DNA of 64,000 nucleotides from JAICXG01 sp036825615. Lineage in GTDB: Bacteria > Verrucomicrobiota > Verrucomicrobiia > Chthoniobacterales > UBA10450. The notes under the pieces are model-generated. The model ran no database searches, was not told the DNA's origin, and saw only the letters and a list, made by a program, of their open reading frames with translations. This document shows, piece after piece, positions 1 through 9,728 of the stretch (position 1 is its first letter; each line of letters opens with the position of its first letter). A program made the translations under genes and the position numbers. Location: assembly GCA_036825615.1 (NCBI GenBank), contig DAISXY010000009.1:1-64000 (forward strand). Reading direction: 5' to 3'.

Positions 1-2678
1 AACATGTCGTAGGCTTCGGTCTTGTACTCGATGAGCGGATCCTTTTGCGCGTAGCCGCGGAGGTAAACGCCTTCGCGGAGCGCGTCCATCGCGTAGAGGT
101 GTTCCTGCCACAGGCGATCGATCGCGTTCAGCATGATGTAGCGCTCGAGGCTCTTGACCGCGTCGGGATCTTCGTGGCTCGATTTGCGTTCGTAGGCTTC
201 CTTGATCCTTCCCACGAGGAACTCCGCGTTCTCATCGGTTGAGCGGGTATCAAACTGGGCGCGCTCTCTCGTTAGGCCGAGCGGGAAGGTCGTGTTCACC
301 CAGTTCAGCAGGCCGGCGTAATTTGGTTCTTCGTCCGCGCTTCCGCTGCCGAGGTATTCCTTCACTTTTGCGGGAACCGCTTCGTCGATCACTTCGTAGA
401 CGAGCTTGTGCGGATCATCGGTGTCGATGACGTCGTTGCGCCAGTTGTAAACAACCTCGCGCTGATTGTTCATCACGTCGTCGAAGTCGAGGGTCCGTTT
501 GCGCGCGAGGTAATTGCGCTGTTCGACCCGCTTCTGCGCGGTTTCGACCGATTTGTTGAGCCAGCGATGCTCCAGCTCCTGCCCCTCTTCGAGGCCGAAG
601 CGCTCCATGATTTTCGTCATGCGATCAGCCGCGCCGAAGTTGCGCATGAGGTCATCCTCGAAGCTGACGTAAAACCGGGTCGCGCCCGGGTCGCCCTGGC
701 GCGCGCAACGTCCACGAAGTTGCCGATCGATTCGGCGCGATTCGTGGCGCTCCGTGCCGATGACGCAAAGACCGCCTTTTTCGGGAACGCCGGGTCCGAG
801 TTTAATATCGGTTCCGCGGCCGGCCATGTTGGTTGAAATCGTGACCGTGCCGGCCTGGCCCGCGCGACTAACGATCTCGGCTTCCTGGCGGTGGAATTTC
901 GCATTCAACACGTTGTGCGGAATTTTTTCCCGTTTCAGCATTCGGCTGAGCAACTCCGAAGCTTCCACGCTCACCGTGCCGACGAGGACCGGCTGCTGCG
1001 CGCCGTGTTTCTCTTTAATTTCATTGATCACGGCGTTGTATTTCTCCCGGCGCGTCTTGTAGATGCGGTCGTTCTGGTCCTTGCGCGCGACCGGGCGATT
1101 GGTCGGGATGACGACGACGTCGAGCTTGTAGATGTCGTGAAACTCGTTTGCCTCCGTCTCGGCGGTGCCGGTCATGCCGGCGAGTTTGTGATAGAGGCGG
1201 AAATAATTCTGGATCGTGATCGTGGCGAGCGTCTGGGTTTCGCGATCGATCTGCACGCCTTCCTTGGCTTCGACCGCCTGGTGCAAGCCGTCGCTCCAAC
1301 GGCGGCCGGGCATTTTCCGGCCGGTGAATTCGTCAACGATGACGACCTTGTTCTCCTCGACGACGTAAGCCACGTCCTTCTCGAAGAGGCAATAGGCGCG
1401 GAGCAATTGCGAGATGTTGTGAATCTGCTCGGCCTGTTTATCGCAATACTGCTGGCGCTCGGCTTTAAGTTTGTCCTTCTCCTCGCCGCTCAGGGTGCGG
1501 TTGAGATCGATCTCGGTGAATTCGTTGATCAAATCCGGGAGGACGAAGGAATTGGGATCATCGGGATTGAGGAATTCGCGCCCTTTTTCCGAGAGATCGG
1601 CTTCGTGGGATTTCTCGTCGATGGTGAAGAACAGCTCTTCCTTGAGCGCGAAGAGTTCTTCCTTGCGCGTGTCCTGATAAAACGAGAGCTCAGCCTTGTC
1701 GATCGCCTTCCGTTTCTCCGGGTCCTCCATCATGCGGAGAAGCTGTTTGTTCCGCGGCTGACCAAGCTTGACCTTGAACAGGAGCCGGCCGCCCGCTTCG
1801 ACGTCGCCACTGTCGAACGCTTCCTTCGCCTCGCTCGCGAGCCGGTTGCAAAGCATGTTCTGCTTTTTTACCAACTGATCGATCAGGGGCTTAAGCCGAT
1901 CGTATTGGTGCGTCGAGACGGTCGCCGGACCGCTGATGATGAGCGGCGTCCGCGCTTCGTCGATCAGGATTGAGTCAACCTCGTCGACGATCGCATAATG
2001 ATAACCGCGTTGGACCTGTTGGTCGCGGGTCGTGGCCATCCCGTTGTCCCGCAGGTAATCGAACCCGAACTCCGAGTTCGTCCCGTAGGTAATGTCCATG
2101 TGGTACTGCTCGCGACGGACGTCGGGCGTTTGATCGTGCTGGATGCAGCCGACGGTGAGACCGAGGAAGTTGTAAAGCTGCCCCATCCACTCCGCGTCGC
2201 GGCGGGCGAGGTAATCGTTCACGGTCACGAGATGCGCACCGCGGTTGGCGAGCGCGTTCAAATAAAGCGGCAGGGTCGCGACCAGCGTTTTGCCTTCACC
2301 GGTCGCCATCTCCGCGATCCGGCCGCGGTGAAGAACAATTCCGCCGATGAGCTGCACATCGAAGTGCACCATGTTCCAGGTCATCGGCTGGTCGCAGACC
2401 TCGAACTGATATTGCCGTTCGGTTAAACGCCGGGCGGCATTTTTCACCAGCGCAAAGGCTTCGGGCAAAATCTCCTCCTGGCGACGCGCCAGTTCGGCCG
2501 CGTCGGTGATCGCCGAGAGTTCCGCCTTCCAGGCGTTCGTCTTTGCCCGCAACTCATCATCCGAGAGCGCCTTGAACTGCTCATCGAGCGCGTTGATCTG
2601 GCGCACGAGCGGCTGCATGCGCTTGATCTCGCGCTGATTTTTCGAGCCGAGTATCTTCTTTAAAATCCAGTTAACCAT
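1..2678 (-). CDS. secA: Preprotein translocase ATPase SecA (3' end cut by window edge)
   Basis: SecA is the motor ATPase that pushes unfolded preproteins through SecYEG. About 892 codons are visible from the ATG at 2678 (MVNWILKKILGSKNQREI); the C-terminal part lies beyond base 1. Recognisable blocks are the nucleotide-binding motif MATGEGKT at roughly residue 125, the DEAD-like segment IVDEVDSILIDEARTPLIISGP, and, near the window edge, GYAQKDPLIEYKTEAYDM, which belongs to the helical-wing/scaffold region of the family. The reading frame is intact throughout the visible part. It is divergent from ridA, with about 140 bp between the two starts. E. coli SecA is 901 residues, so this protein is longer, presumably by a C-terminal linker tail that cannot be seen here. 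Confidence 0.96.
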   Translation of the reverse strand, partial: MVNWILKKILGSKNQREIKRMQPLVRQINALDEQFKALSDDELRAKTNAWKAELSAITDAAELARRQEEILPEAFALVKNAARRLTERQYQFEVCDQPMTWNMVHFDVQLIGGIVLHRGRIAEMATGEGKTLVATLPLYLNALANRGAHLVTVNDYLARRDAEWMGQLYNFLGLTVGCIQHDQTPDVRREQYHMDITYGTNSEFGFDYLRDNGMATTRDQQVQRGYHYAIVDEVDSILIDEARTPLIISGPATVSTHQYDRLKPLIDQLVKKQNMLCNRLASEAKEAFDSGDVEAGGRLLFKVKLGQPRNKQLLRMMEDPEKRKAIDKAELSFYQDTRKEELFALKEELFFTIDEKSHEADLSEKGREFLNPDDPNSFVLPDLINEFTEIDLNRTLSGEEKDKLKAERQQYCDKQAEQIHNISQLLRAYCLFEKDVAYVVEENKVVIVDEFTGRKMPGRRWSDGLHQAVEAKEGVQIDRETQTLATITIQNYFRLYHKLAGMTGTAETEANEFHDIYKLDVVVIPTNRPVARKDQNDRIYKTRREKYNAVINEIKEKHGAQQPVLVGTVSVEASELLSRMLKREKIPHNVLNAKFHRQEAEIVSRAGQAGTVTISTNMAGRGTDIKLGPGVPEKGGLCVIGTERHESRRIDRQLRGRCARQGDPGATRFYVSFEDDLMRNFGAADRMTKIMERFGLEEGQELEHRWLNKSVETAQKRVEQRNYLARKRTLDFDDVMNNQREVVYNWRNDVIDTDDPHKLVYEVIDEAVPAKVKEYLGSGSADEEPNYAGLLNWVNTTFPLGLTRERAQFDTRSTDENAEFLVGRIKEAYERKSSHEDPDAVKSLERYIMLNAIDRLWQEHLYAMDALREGVYLRGYAQKDPLIEYKTEAYDM

Positions 2679-2818
2679 GGGGAAATTCGTTTTTTCTTCG
2701 AATGCGAAACATCCCTTTGAGCGGGCCGATTAGCAACCTAAAGTTCGAGCCCGGCGCCTGACCACCGGGCCCGCGGAATGACGGTTGAGCCGCGCACACG
2801 TTGGCATAACATGCGGCG

Positions 2819-3238
2819 ATGAAAACGATTGTCTCCACCAATGAAGCGCCGGCCGCGATCGGTCCCTATTCGCAGGCGGTGCGTAGCGGCGGCATGCTCT
2901 TTACCGCCGGCCAGATCGCGCTCGATCCTCAGAGCGGACAACTGGTCAGCGACGACGTGGCCGCGCAAACCCGGCGCGTGCTGGAAAACCTCAGTGCAAT
3001 TCTCCGCGCCGAGCATCTCAGCTTCGGTCATGTCGTCAAAACGACCATTTTCCTCACCGACATGAACGATTTCCAGACCGTGAACGAAATCTACGGCAGC
3101 TACTTTCGAGAAAATCCGCCCGCCCGCTCGACCGTCGGCGTCGCCTCGCTCCCGAGGGGAGCGAAAGTCGAGATCGATCTTATCGCGATCGCCGGCCACG
3201 ACGGCGCGAAGGAAAGCGTGGGCGATACTTCCGGCTAG
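2819..3238 (+). CDS. ridA: RidA family 2-iminobutanoate/2-iminopropanoate deaminase
   Basis: A 139-residue protein of the RidA/YER057c/UK114 family, which hydrolyses reactive enamine/imine intermediates released by PLP enzymes in the cytoplasm. The family core is complete: IGPYSQAV near the N-terminus, FTAGQIALDP, and the signature ARSTVGVASLPRGAKVEID with the substrate-carboxylate-binding Arg at about residue 103. The last 15 or so residues extend slightly beyond the usual 125-130 length. The gene lies six bases upstream of the pyrE start and is probably co-transcribed with it. The upstream gap of about 140 bp is shared with divergent secA and should hold both promoters, but no convincing promoter boxes could be picked by eye. 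Confidence 0.95.
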   Translation: MKTIVSTNEAPAAIGPYSQAVRSGGMLFTAGQIALDPQSGQLVSDDVAAQTRRVLENLSAILRAEHLSFGHVVKTTIFLTDMNDFQTVNEIYGSYFRENPPARSTVGVASLPRGAKVEIDLIAIAGHDGAKESVGDTSG

Positions 3239-3243
3239 GCTCG

Positions 3244-3817
3244 ATGACACTCACAAGCAACGATTTGCTGGCTTTGTTTCGCCGCACGGCGCGCTGCTTG
3301 AGCGGCATTTCATCCTCCGCTCTGGGCTGCACAGCCGGAAATATTTCCAACGCGCGCTCCTCCTGCAATATCCCGACATCGCTGCCCAGGTCTGCGGTGC
3401 CCTGGCCGAGAAGCTGCGCGCGATCGAATGCGACGCCGTCATTTCTCCGGCTCTCGCGGGAATCATTGTCGGCCACGAGGTCGCGCGATCGTTAGGCAAG
3501 CGTCACATTTTTACCGAAAAAGAAGCCGACGGGCTGGTCTTGCGGCGCGGCTTTACGATCCCTCCGGCGAACGCTTCATCGTCGCCGAGGATGTCGTGAC
3601 CCGCGGCGGCCGGGTGCAGGAAACAATCGACATCGTGCGAGTGAAAGAAGGTCAGGTTGTGGGTGTCGGCGTAATCGTTGATCGGAGCGGGGCCGGCGGC
3701 GAGATTTTTGGGAAACGATTTGTGAGCTTAATGGCGCTCAATATCCAAGCTTTTGAATCGAACGATATCCCGGTGGATTTGACGATGATTACACTAGCAA
3801 AACCAGGCGGCAGCTGA
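3244..3817 (+). pseudogene. pyrE: Orotate phosphoribosyltransferase, frame broken twice
   Basis: Read across three frames, the sequence encodes a full-length bacterial-type orotate phosphoribosyltransferase (de novo pyrimidine synthesis, orotate + PRPP to OMP). Segments include LLALFRRTG, ALLERHFILRSGLHSRKYF, AVISPALAGIIVGHEVA, FTEKEADGLVLRRGFTI and the PRPP loop ERFIVAEDVVTRGG. Two single-base losses break it. One is near 3288-3290, where ACGGCGCG is read but ACGGGCGCG would keep the frame. The other is near 3565-3567, where CCTCCGGCGAA is read but CCTCCGGGCGAA would keep it. Both look like a GGG run shortened to GG. The rest shows no decay, so this could be assembly error in homopolymers rather than a real pseudogene. 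It sits at the left edge of the glycan island. Confidence 0.85.
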
Positions 3818-3961
3818 TGCATGCTCCGTTGAATAGACCCAAGCTTTGCTGACAATCGGCGCCGATACGTAGGATGGCACACATCATCAGCCCTCGTTCA
3901 GCTCCAAGGTATGAAAACCACTTGCAATAGACGGTCGAGGCGCAAGAATTGCGCTTCCCAG

Positions 3962-6900
3962 ATGAAGAAAATTTCCGCAGCCGATAATCTCCCGTGGACC
4001 GGCGAGCGTCTTGTTCCAGGGTGTCAAGGGCAGGTCCTTTACGAACATTTGCATCGCTATGGTGTGGCGGTCGAACTGGTAAAAAACAAATCCGTTCTCG
4101 ACATCGCCTGTGGTGAAGGGTATGGCCCACACCTGCTTTCCCGCGTCGCATCACGAGTCACCGGAGTTGATATTGATCCCGTGACCATCCGGCATGCCCG
4201 GAAAACGTATGCGAAGGATAACTTGCTATTCCGAGAGGGATCCTGCCTCGATATCCCCGCCGAAAATCACAGCTTCGACGTCGTTGTTAGCTTCGAAACC
4301 ATCGAGCATCTCGCTGACCACGCGCGTTTTCTGCTGGAGATCAAGCGTGTCCTGACAGCGGATGGGTTACTGGTAATCTCAAGTCCGGACAAGCGCTGGT
4401 ATTCGGATCGAACCGGCCAAAGGAATCCGTTCCATGAGCTTGAACTATATCATGAGGAATTCGAGCGACTCATGAGGAGCCACTTCCGAAATTGCCGCTT
4501 TGGTAAACAACAAATGGTTGCTGGATCCTGGATCGCATGCGATCGCTTGGCGGATCGAGACTCTCTCGGCAGTTTCAGTGGAGACATTCGCTCGGTTCGA
4601 TTCGACACCGGAGTTGCAGATGGCGTCTACTCGATTGCGTTTTGCTCGGATGCTCAGTTGCCGCCTCTCCACCTCGGTGTATTTGAAAATCGGCGAGATA
4701 GCCAAAACATCTGGAACTTACTTGATCGTTATCCTTCGCCTGAGGAAATTCAGGCGCGAATTGCCGTCTTCGAACAAACTCTGGGTCGCGAAAGTGAGCT
4801 GAAGAAGAGAGTACGTGACCAGGAAGCAACAATCAGACAGAGCCAGGTCGACATGGCGCGCCAGGACGGTCGCATTTTCGAACTGCAGCAGGCTTGTGCC
4901 AATCTTGAACGACTGCTCCAGGCCGAGCAATTGCACCGAAATGAGCTTCACCGGCAATTGGAACGGGTACGAGTAGAACTTGATCAACGATTGCAGCGTG
5001 CGCAGAAACAGCTTGATCTTTACGAGGAACAAGAAAAAAAACGTGATCAGCAGCACGTCCAGATTACAGAACAGTTAAAGGAGTCATGTGCCGAAGCCGA
5101 AAAGCTAAGGAGTCGCTTCCTCCAGACGAACGACTTACTACAAAGACTTAGCGGCAGGGCGTCCGAGCTCGAGTCCCGCAACCACTCTCTTACCGAGCGG
5201 CTGCGCAAGCAGCTTTTGGAAATGAAGCGATTGGTTCGGCTCCTCGATCAGATCGGCGAGGCCGCCGCCCTTTTGCGGCGCTCGCGACGCTGGAAAATGG
5301 CGAATCCTTTTAGCGCCATCCGCGCAGCATTGGTTCGAAAGCCCTTTCCCGGATTCGGTCATCTTGACAAGAATGTCGAAAGATACCGGCTTTGGCGAGC
5401 CAGCCATCCGGAAGTGGATAACTTGGCCGATGAAATCCAGCTTCTTCGCGCTCACAAATCCACCCTACCTTCAGCGTCGGAAAAAAAAACATCTTCGCTG
5501 ACGGCGGCAAAGCAACCGCCGTCTTCCCCGACAAGCCCAATCCGCTTTCCCCAATATGAAGAGGTCGAGGTCTCACTCATTATTCCAGTCTATAACCAGC
5601 TGGATTTCACGCTCGCCTGTCTTGCCTCAGTCCAACAGAATTCGGGTGAGATACCATACGAGCTGATCGTTGTGGACGATGCCTCGACCGATCGGAGCCG
5701 GGAGGTTATAGCTCAAATTCCCGGGCTGGTATACCTTCGGGAGCAGACAAACTCTGGCTTTATTGCCGCGTGTAACAAGGGCGCGGCTGTCGCGCGCGGC
5801 CGGTTTCTTGTCTTTCTCAATAATGACACAACTGTGATGGCCGGCTGGCTAAATGCTTTGCGCGACACGTTTCAATCTGAACCCAATGCCGGCTTGGTTG
5901 GGTCAAAACTCGTTTACCCCGACGGACGCCTGCAAGAGGCTGGCGGCATTATCTGGCGCGATGGCACCGGCTGGAACCGAGGGAAATTCCAAGACCCCGG
6001 CGACCCCGAATACAACTATTTGCGCGAAGTCGACTATTGCTCGGCGGCAAGCCTAATGATTCCCACGCAGCTTTTTCGCGAACTTGGCGGATTCGACCAG
6101 AGATACGCCCCCGCTTACTACGAAGACACCGACCTAGCTTTCAAAGTTGCGCAGGCAGGGCGGAAAGTTCTCTACCAGCCGCTCAGCGTCGTGGTTCACT
6201 ACGAAGGGGCAACCGCGGGCAGTGACACTGCCGTCGGCACAAAAAGATATCAGGAGATAAATCGAGCTACTTTCGAAGCGGCATGGCACGACCAGTTGCA
6301 GCCACGGCCGGTCAATGCAGACCTAACTGCATGGGACTCTCCGGTTGAAGGGCGGCACCGAATTCTCGTGATCGATCACCACCTACCGATGCCGGATCGT
6401 GATTCGGGCTCGCTTCGCATGTTTCACATCCTCGTCTTGCTTCGGAATTTGGGGCACCAGGTCACGTTCCTTCCCGATAACGTCTGGGACATTCCTCCCT
6501 ACGGCGACCACCTACGCGCTCGCGGCATCAGGATCTTGCATCGCCCTTACGTAAGCTCGATCCGCGAATTCCTCCAGTTTCATGGATCCAAATTTGACGT
6601 TATTATTCTGAGCCGCTGCGATTTTGCGAGAAAGCATGTGCAAGATGTTCGCGAGTTTGCGCCGCAGGCTCGTCTTATCTTTGATACTGTGGACCTGCAC
6701 TTTTTGCGTGATCAACGCGAAGCCGTGATCACGAAAGATCCTGCGACCGAAGCGAAAGCGCAGGAGAAGCGAGAGATCGAATTCGATCTAATTGAACGAG
6801 CCGATCAAACCTGGGTGGTGAGCCCGACAGAACGAAATTTGATCCTCTCCAGTCGGCCGCAAAGCTCGGTCGAGATCGTCTCAAACATTGTCGATGTGCC

Positions 6901-7534
6901 TGGATCGACAACTCCTTTCAAGGAACGAAGAGATATCCTATTCATCGGAAGTTTTCAGCATCCTCCGAACACGGATGCCGTTCTGTTCTTTACCAGAGAT
7001 ATTTTCCCGCTCATTCAGGAGCGACTACCGGACCTTCGATTCTATATCATCGGCGACAAACCACCGTCGCCAATCGTCGCCCTAAGCACCGAGCGCGTGA
7101 TCGTTACTGGCTATCAACCCGATGTTTCCGTTTATTTCAACACTATCAAGCTATCAATCGCTCCTTTGCGCTATGGTGCTGGCGTTAAGGGCAAGATCAA
7201 CCAAAGCATGGGCTTCGGCGTGCCGGTGGTGGCGACTAATATTGCTGTTGAGGGGATGGAGCTAAACGATCGCGAAGACATTTTGATCGCGGATAGTCCG
7301 CAGTGGTTTTCGGCCGCAGTGGTTGAGCTATATCAATCCGAGGAGCTTTGGACCAAACTATCTGCAAACGCGATTCGGAGAACCCATGCCAGCTATTCCA
7401 CTGAAGCCGCCAAGAAGCAGTTGCAGCGACTTTTCAGCCGGCAGGATGCTCGCTCTGGTATCCGGCGAGGCGAATTCACGAATCAGCCACACGCCCAAGG
7501 CTGCGCTACACTCTCAAATGGCGCGCAAGGGTGA
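3962..7534 (+). CDS. Methyltransferase - coiled coil - GT2 - GT4 fusion protein
   Basis: A roughly 1190-residue cytoplasmic multidomain glycan enzyme. From the ATG at 3962: a class I SAM methyltransferase (about 8-230, motif I VLDIACGEGYG, motif II VTGVDID, FDVVVSFETIEHL); a long charged, Gln/Glu/Arg-rich coiled coil (about 265-435); a family-2 glycosyltransferase (about 535-785, SLIIPVYNQ, LIVVDDASTD, FLNNDT in place of DxD, and an acceptor-side YYEDTDLAFK); and a GT4-like C-terminal part (about 820-1165, FIGSFQHPPNTDAV, GAGVKGKINQSMGFG). An upstream in-frame ATG at 3911 would add 17 unusual residues, so 3962 is preferred. The layout recalls E. coli WbdD, a chain-terminating methyltransferase-kinase whose coiled coil measures O-antigen length, but here two transferases are fused behind the coil. 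That functional parallel is inference. First gene of the island operon. Confidence 0.85.
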   Translation: MKKISAADNLPWTGERLVPGCQGQVLYEHLHRYGVAVELVKNKSVLDIACGEGYGPHLLSRVASRVTGVDIDPVTIRHARKTYAKDNLLFREGSCLDIPAENHSFDVVVSFETIEHLADHARFLLEIKRVLTADGLLVISSPDKRWYSDRTGQRNPFHELELYHEEFERLMRSHFRNCRFGKQQMVAGSWIACDRLADRDSLGSFSGDIRSVRFDTGVADGVYSIAFCSDAQLPPLHLGVFENRRDSQNIWNLLDRYPSPEEIQARIAVFEQTLGRESELKKRVRDQEATIRQSQVDMARQDGRIFELQQACANLERLLQAEQLHRNELHRQLERVRVELDQRLQRAQKQLDLYEEQEKKRDQQHVQITEQLKESCAEAEKLRSRFLQTNDLLQRLSGRASELESRNHSLTERLRKQLLEMKRLVRLLDQIGEAAALLRRSRRWKMANPFSAIRAALVRKPFPGFGHLDKNVERYRLWRASHPEVDNLADEIQLLRAHKSTLPSASEKKTSSLTAAKQPPSSPTSPIRFPQYEEVEVSLIIPVYNQLDFTLACLASVQQNSGEIPYELIVVDDASTDRSREVIAQIPGLVYLREQTNSGFIAACNKGAAVARGRFLVFLNNDTTVMAGWLNALRDTFQSEPNAGLVGSKLVYPDGRLQEAGGIIWRDGTGWNRGKFQDPGDPEYNYLREVDYCSAASLMIPTQLFRELGGFDQRYAPAYYEDTDLAFKVAQAGRKVLYQPLSVVVHYEGATAGSDTAVGTKRYQEINRATFEAAWHDQLQPRPVNADLTAWDSPVEGRHRILVIDHHLPMPDRDSGSLRMFHILVLLRNLGHQVTFLPDNVWDIPPYGDHLRARGIRILHRPYVSSIREFLQFHGSKFDVIILSRCDFARKHVQDVREFAPQARLIFDTVDLHFLRDQREAVITKDPATEAKAQEKREIEFDLIERADQTWVVSPTERNLILSSRPQSSVEIVSNIVDVPGSTTPFKERRDILFIGSFQHPPNTDAVLFFTRDIFPLIQERLPDLRFYIIGDKPPSPIVALSTERVIVTGYQPDVSVYFNTIKLSIAPLRYGAGVKGKINQSMGFGVPVVATNIAVEGMELNDREDILIADSPQWFSAAVVELYQSEELWTKLSANAIRRTHASYSTEAAKKQLQRLFSRQDARSGIRRGEFTNQPHAQGCATLSNGAQG

Positions 7535-9029
7535 TTCCACGTGCGAGTGGACCACTCACCCGCGTTTGTTTGTCCCCGCCTATTGGTGGCTTTTCTGCCT
7601 CGTAATTCTCAGCCTGAAACTGCTGCTCCTCGGAGTGGACCCTCTGCCGAAATTGTTCATGGGTGACTCGGGAGCCTACCTTCACACCGCGATTACCGGC
7701 TGGATCCCGGATGATCGGTCGTATTGGTACGGGTATCTCATCCGGATCATTTCGCTGCCGACTCACACACTTTTTCCGCTCCTCCTCCTCCAATGTTATC
7801 TGAGTGGTGTCACAGCCATAGTCGTGGCACTGTGTTGCCGATTTCTCTTTGCCTGTTCCCTTACCCTGTCTTTTTTTACTGGATTTCTTTGCGCCCTCGA
7901 CCCGCTGCAGCTGCTCTGGGAGCGCTACATCATGACGGAAACGGTAAGCCTATTTCTTTATGTTCTATTTCTTTACTGCGCGTTCCGCTACCTGCGCTTT
8001 CAGCGGAGATATGACCTGGCTCTCCTTCAGGTAATCGGGGTATCTGTTATCGGGTTCCGAATGAGTTACCTTCTGATCGTCCAGGTGACTGCTGTTCTTT
8101 TGCCCCTCCTCGCTGTCTTGCCGCTAATTGCAAGAATGCTTCCGCGGCGGCGCGCCCATCGGCGATCCCTTTACATTGTTCTCAGACGAACCGGCGTGGA
8201 TACAATCCTGAGTGTCGCGCTGATGCTGCTGCTCCACCGCGGTTACATGCAGCTCAATGGTTGGCTGACCGATCGCCACCCCGCCTATCTCTACGCAACC
8301 GGTCTGCATTTGCTGGCGTTTTGGGCCCCCCTTTTGAAGCCCTCGGACGCCACAGATCCTCGACTCGCGGCAATCATCAAGGAGGGAGATGAATATGGGC
8401 TGAGAGATATGGCCGCGCGAAATTGGCAGCGCTTCGGCCCAACCGGTCTGGTCCACAGGTTGACAGATGCGGAAGAGAACCCGCTGAAGGCAAATCAAAT
8501 TGCGCAGCAGACGGCAATTCACGCGCTTTTGCGCGACCCGCTTGCAGTGGCTCTTCTTGCGGCGAAAACGTATGCGGAATTCTGGGATCTGCACTGGCTC
8601 AAACAGGCTGCCCGGAGCGATTTCGGGCACGATATCGCACCTGCTGATATGCAACCACTTAGAAAGTATTTTGGCTGGACGGGGCAGTCGAAGGTTACGG
8701 CTGCACCTCTGACGTTTCTGCAGAGGTACTATCTGCATCTTTGGCCCTACTATCTGATTGTGGTAGTCTCGCCGGCTTTTGCATTCCTTGCGATGTGGCT
8801 GTCGTCAAACTGGCGATTTCCAGCCCTTCTCTTTAGCCACGGAAGCATCATGCTCGCCACTAGCTGCGCGCTGGCTCCACAGGCCATTGTTCGCTACTTG
8901 CAACCAGTATCACTCTTAACACTTCTTGGTCTTGCTATTGTGCTGAAAACCCTTATTGAAAAAGTGAGCAAAGCATCTTTGGCTTCAACAGTTTGCCCGG
9001 CGACACCGCAACCAGGAAACAGGGCATGA
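7518..9029 (+). CDS. Polytopic membrane protein, GT-C glycosyltransferase-like
   Basis: A roughly 503-residue integral membrane protein with many hydrophobic segments and no signal peptide. The start chosen is the ATG at 7518 (MARKGDSTCEW), which overlaps the end of the preceding gene by 17 nt; the frame stays open upstream, but that stretch lies wholly within the upstream gene. Features that resemble GT-C enzymes (PMT/ArnT type, polyprenyl-phosphate-sugar donors) are an acidic first extracytoplasmic loop after TM1 (LFMGDSGAYLHTAI) and the segment LLWERYIMTETVSLFLYVLF. A soluble loop of about 130 residues follows TM segments 7-8. Family membership cannot be proven by eye. The DPM1-like gene two genes downstream could supply its lipid-linked donor. 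Confidence 0.6.
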   Translation: MARKGDSTCEWTTHPRLFVPAYWWLFCLVILSLKLLLLGVDPLPKLFMGDSGAYLHTAITGWIPDDRSYWYGYLIRIISLPTHTLFPLLLLQCYLSGVTAIVVALCCRFLFACSLTLSFFTGFLCALDPLQLLWERYIMTETVSLFLYVLFLYCAFRYLRFQRRYDLALLQVIGVSVIGFRMSYLLIVQVTAVLLPLLAVLPLIARMLPRRRAHRRSLYIVLRRTGVDTILSVALMLLLHRGYMQLNGWLTDRHPAYLYATGLHLLAFWAPLLKPSDATDPRLAAIIKEGDEYGLRDMAARNWQRFGPTGLVHRLTDAEENPLKANQIAQQTAIHALLRDPLAVALLAAKTYAEFWDLHWLKQAARSDFGHDIAPADMQPLRKYFGWTGQSKVTAAPLTFLQRYYLHLWPYYLIVVVSPAFAFLAMWLSSNWRFPALLFSHGSIMLATSCALAPQAIVRYLQPVSLLTLLGLAIVLKTLIEKVSKASLASTVCPATPQPGNRA

Positions 9030-9724
9030 TGGAGGACAGATGCAGTTCGAGGTCAGTTCCGGATGCAATTTATTATCAGCAGAGCCGCGGCATTCGACTG
9101 CTCGGTGGAATTTCCTTACGCGCACGCACGGCCATTTATCGGCTCTTCATGAAGGTGATGTGTCCCAGTCCCGAGGCCTCAGTTTTAGATGTGGGTGTCT
9201 CCCTCGATACCGCCCCTCTCGAGGCTAATGTTTTGGAACAACTGTATCCGTTTCGTGACCGATTGACCTGTGCCGGGATCGGGGATGGGGCGGCATTTAA
9301 GCAGGCTTATCCCGGAGTAAGCTTCATCAGAATCGCGCCGCACGAGCGGCTCCCGTTCGCCGACAAACAGTTCGATATCGGCTACAGTAATGCCGTGCTA
9401 GAGCATACAGGATCCCGAATCGAGCAGCGAGCATTTGTGTCCGAGCTTTGCCGCGTCGCTCACCGAGTGTTCTTAGTGGTTCCTAACCGCCTATTCCCGA
9501 TTGAGCATCACACCGGAGTTCCCTTCTTGCATTACCTGCCGATGTGGCTCTTTCGCTTCTGCCTCCGGAAGACACCCTACTGCTACTGGGCGGAAGAACG
9601 CCACCTCAATCCGTTTTTTGCTCGTGATGTGCGCGCATTGTTCAACGGCGTTGCTGATCCGCATATTTGCTATGCGGGATTGGGAGTGAGCATATTCAAA
9701 TCCAACCTCGTGGTGATCCTGTGA
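9026..9724 (+). CDS. Class I SAM-dependent methyltransferase
   Basis: A 232-residue protein starting at the ATG of an ATGA overlap with the upstream stop (9026-9029). It has a Rossmann methyltransferase core with SVLDVGVSLDTAPLEANVLE in the motif I region, where the usual GxGxG is degenerate, then HERLPFADKQFDIGYSNAVLEH (motif IV, typical of Methyltransf_11) and a basic C-terminal lid. It is probably a sugar or lipid-linked glycan methyltransferase, given its position inside the operon; the substrate is unknown. The degenerate motif I leaves open that cofactor binding is altered. Confidence 0.7.
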   Translation: MMEDRCSSRSVPDAIYYQQSRGIRLLGGISLRARTAIYRLFMKVMCPSPEASVLDVGVSLDTAPLEANVLEQLYPFRDRLTCAGIGDGAAFKQAYPGVSFIRIAPHERLPFADKQFDIGYSNAVLEHTGSRIEQRAFVSELCRVAHRVFLVVPNRLFPIEHHTGVPFLHYLPMWLFRFCLRKTPYCYWAEERHLNPFFARDVRALFNGVADPHICYAGLGVSIFKSNLVVIL

Positions 9725-9728
9725 TTCT

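Noticed and set aside
3911..3961. Upstream start for the island fusion protein
   Set aside because: Adds 17 residues of unusual basic/Cys composition; the methyltransferase domain begins properly after the ATG at 3962.
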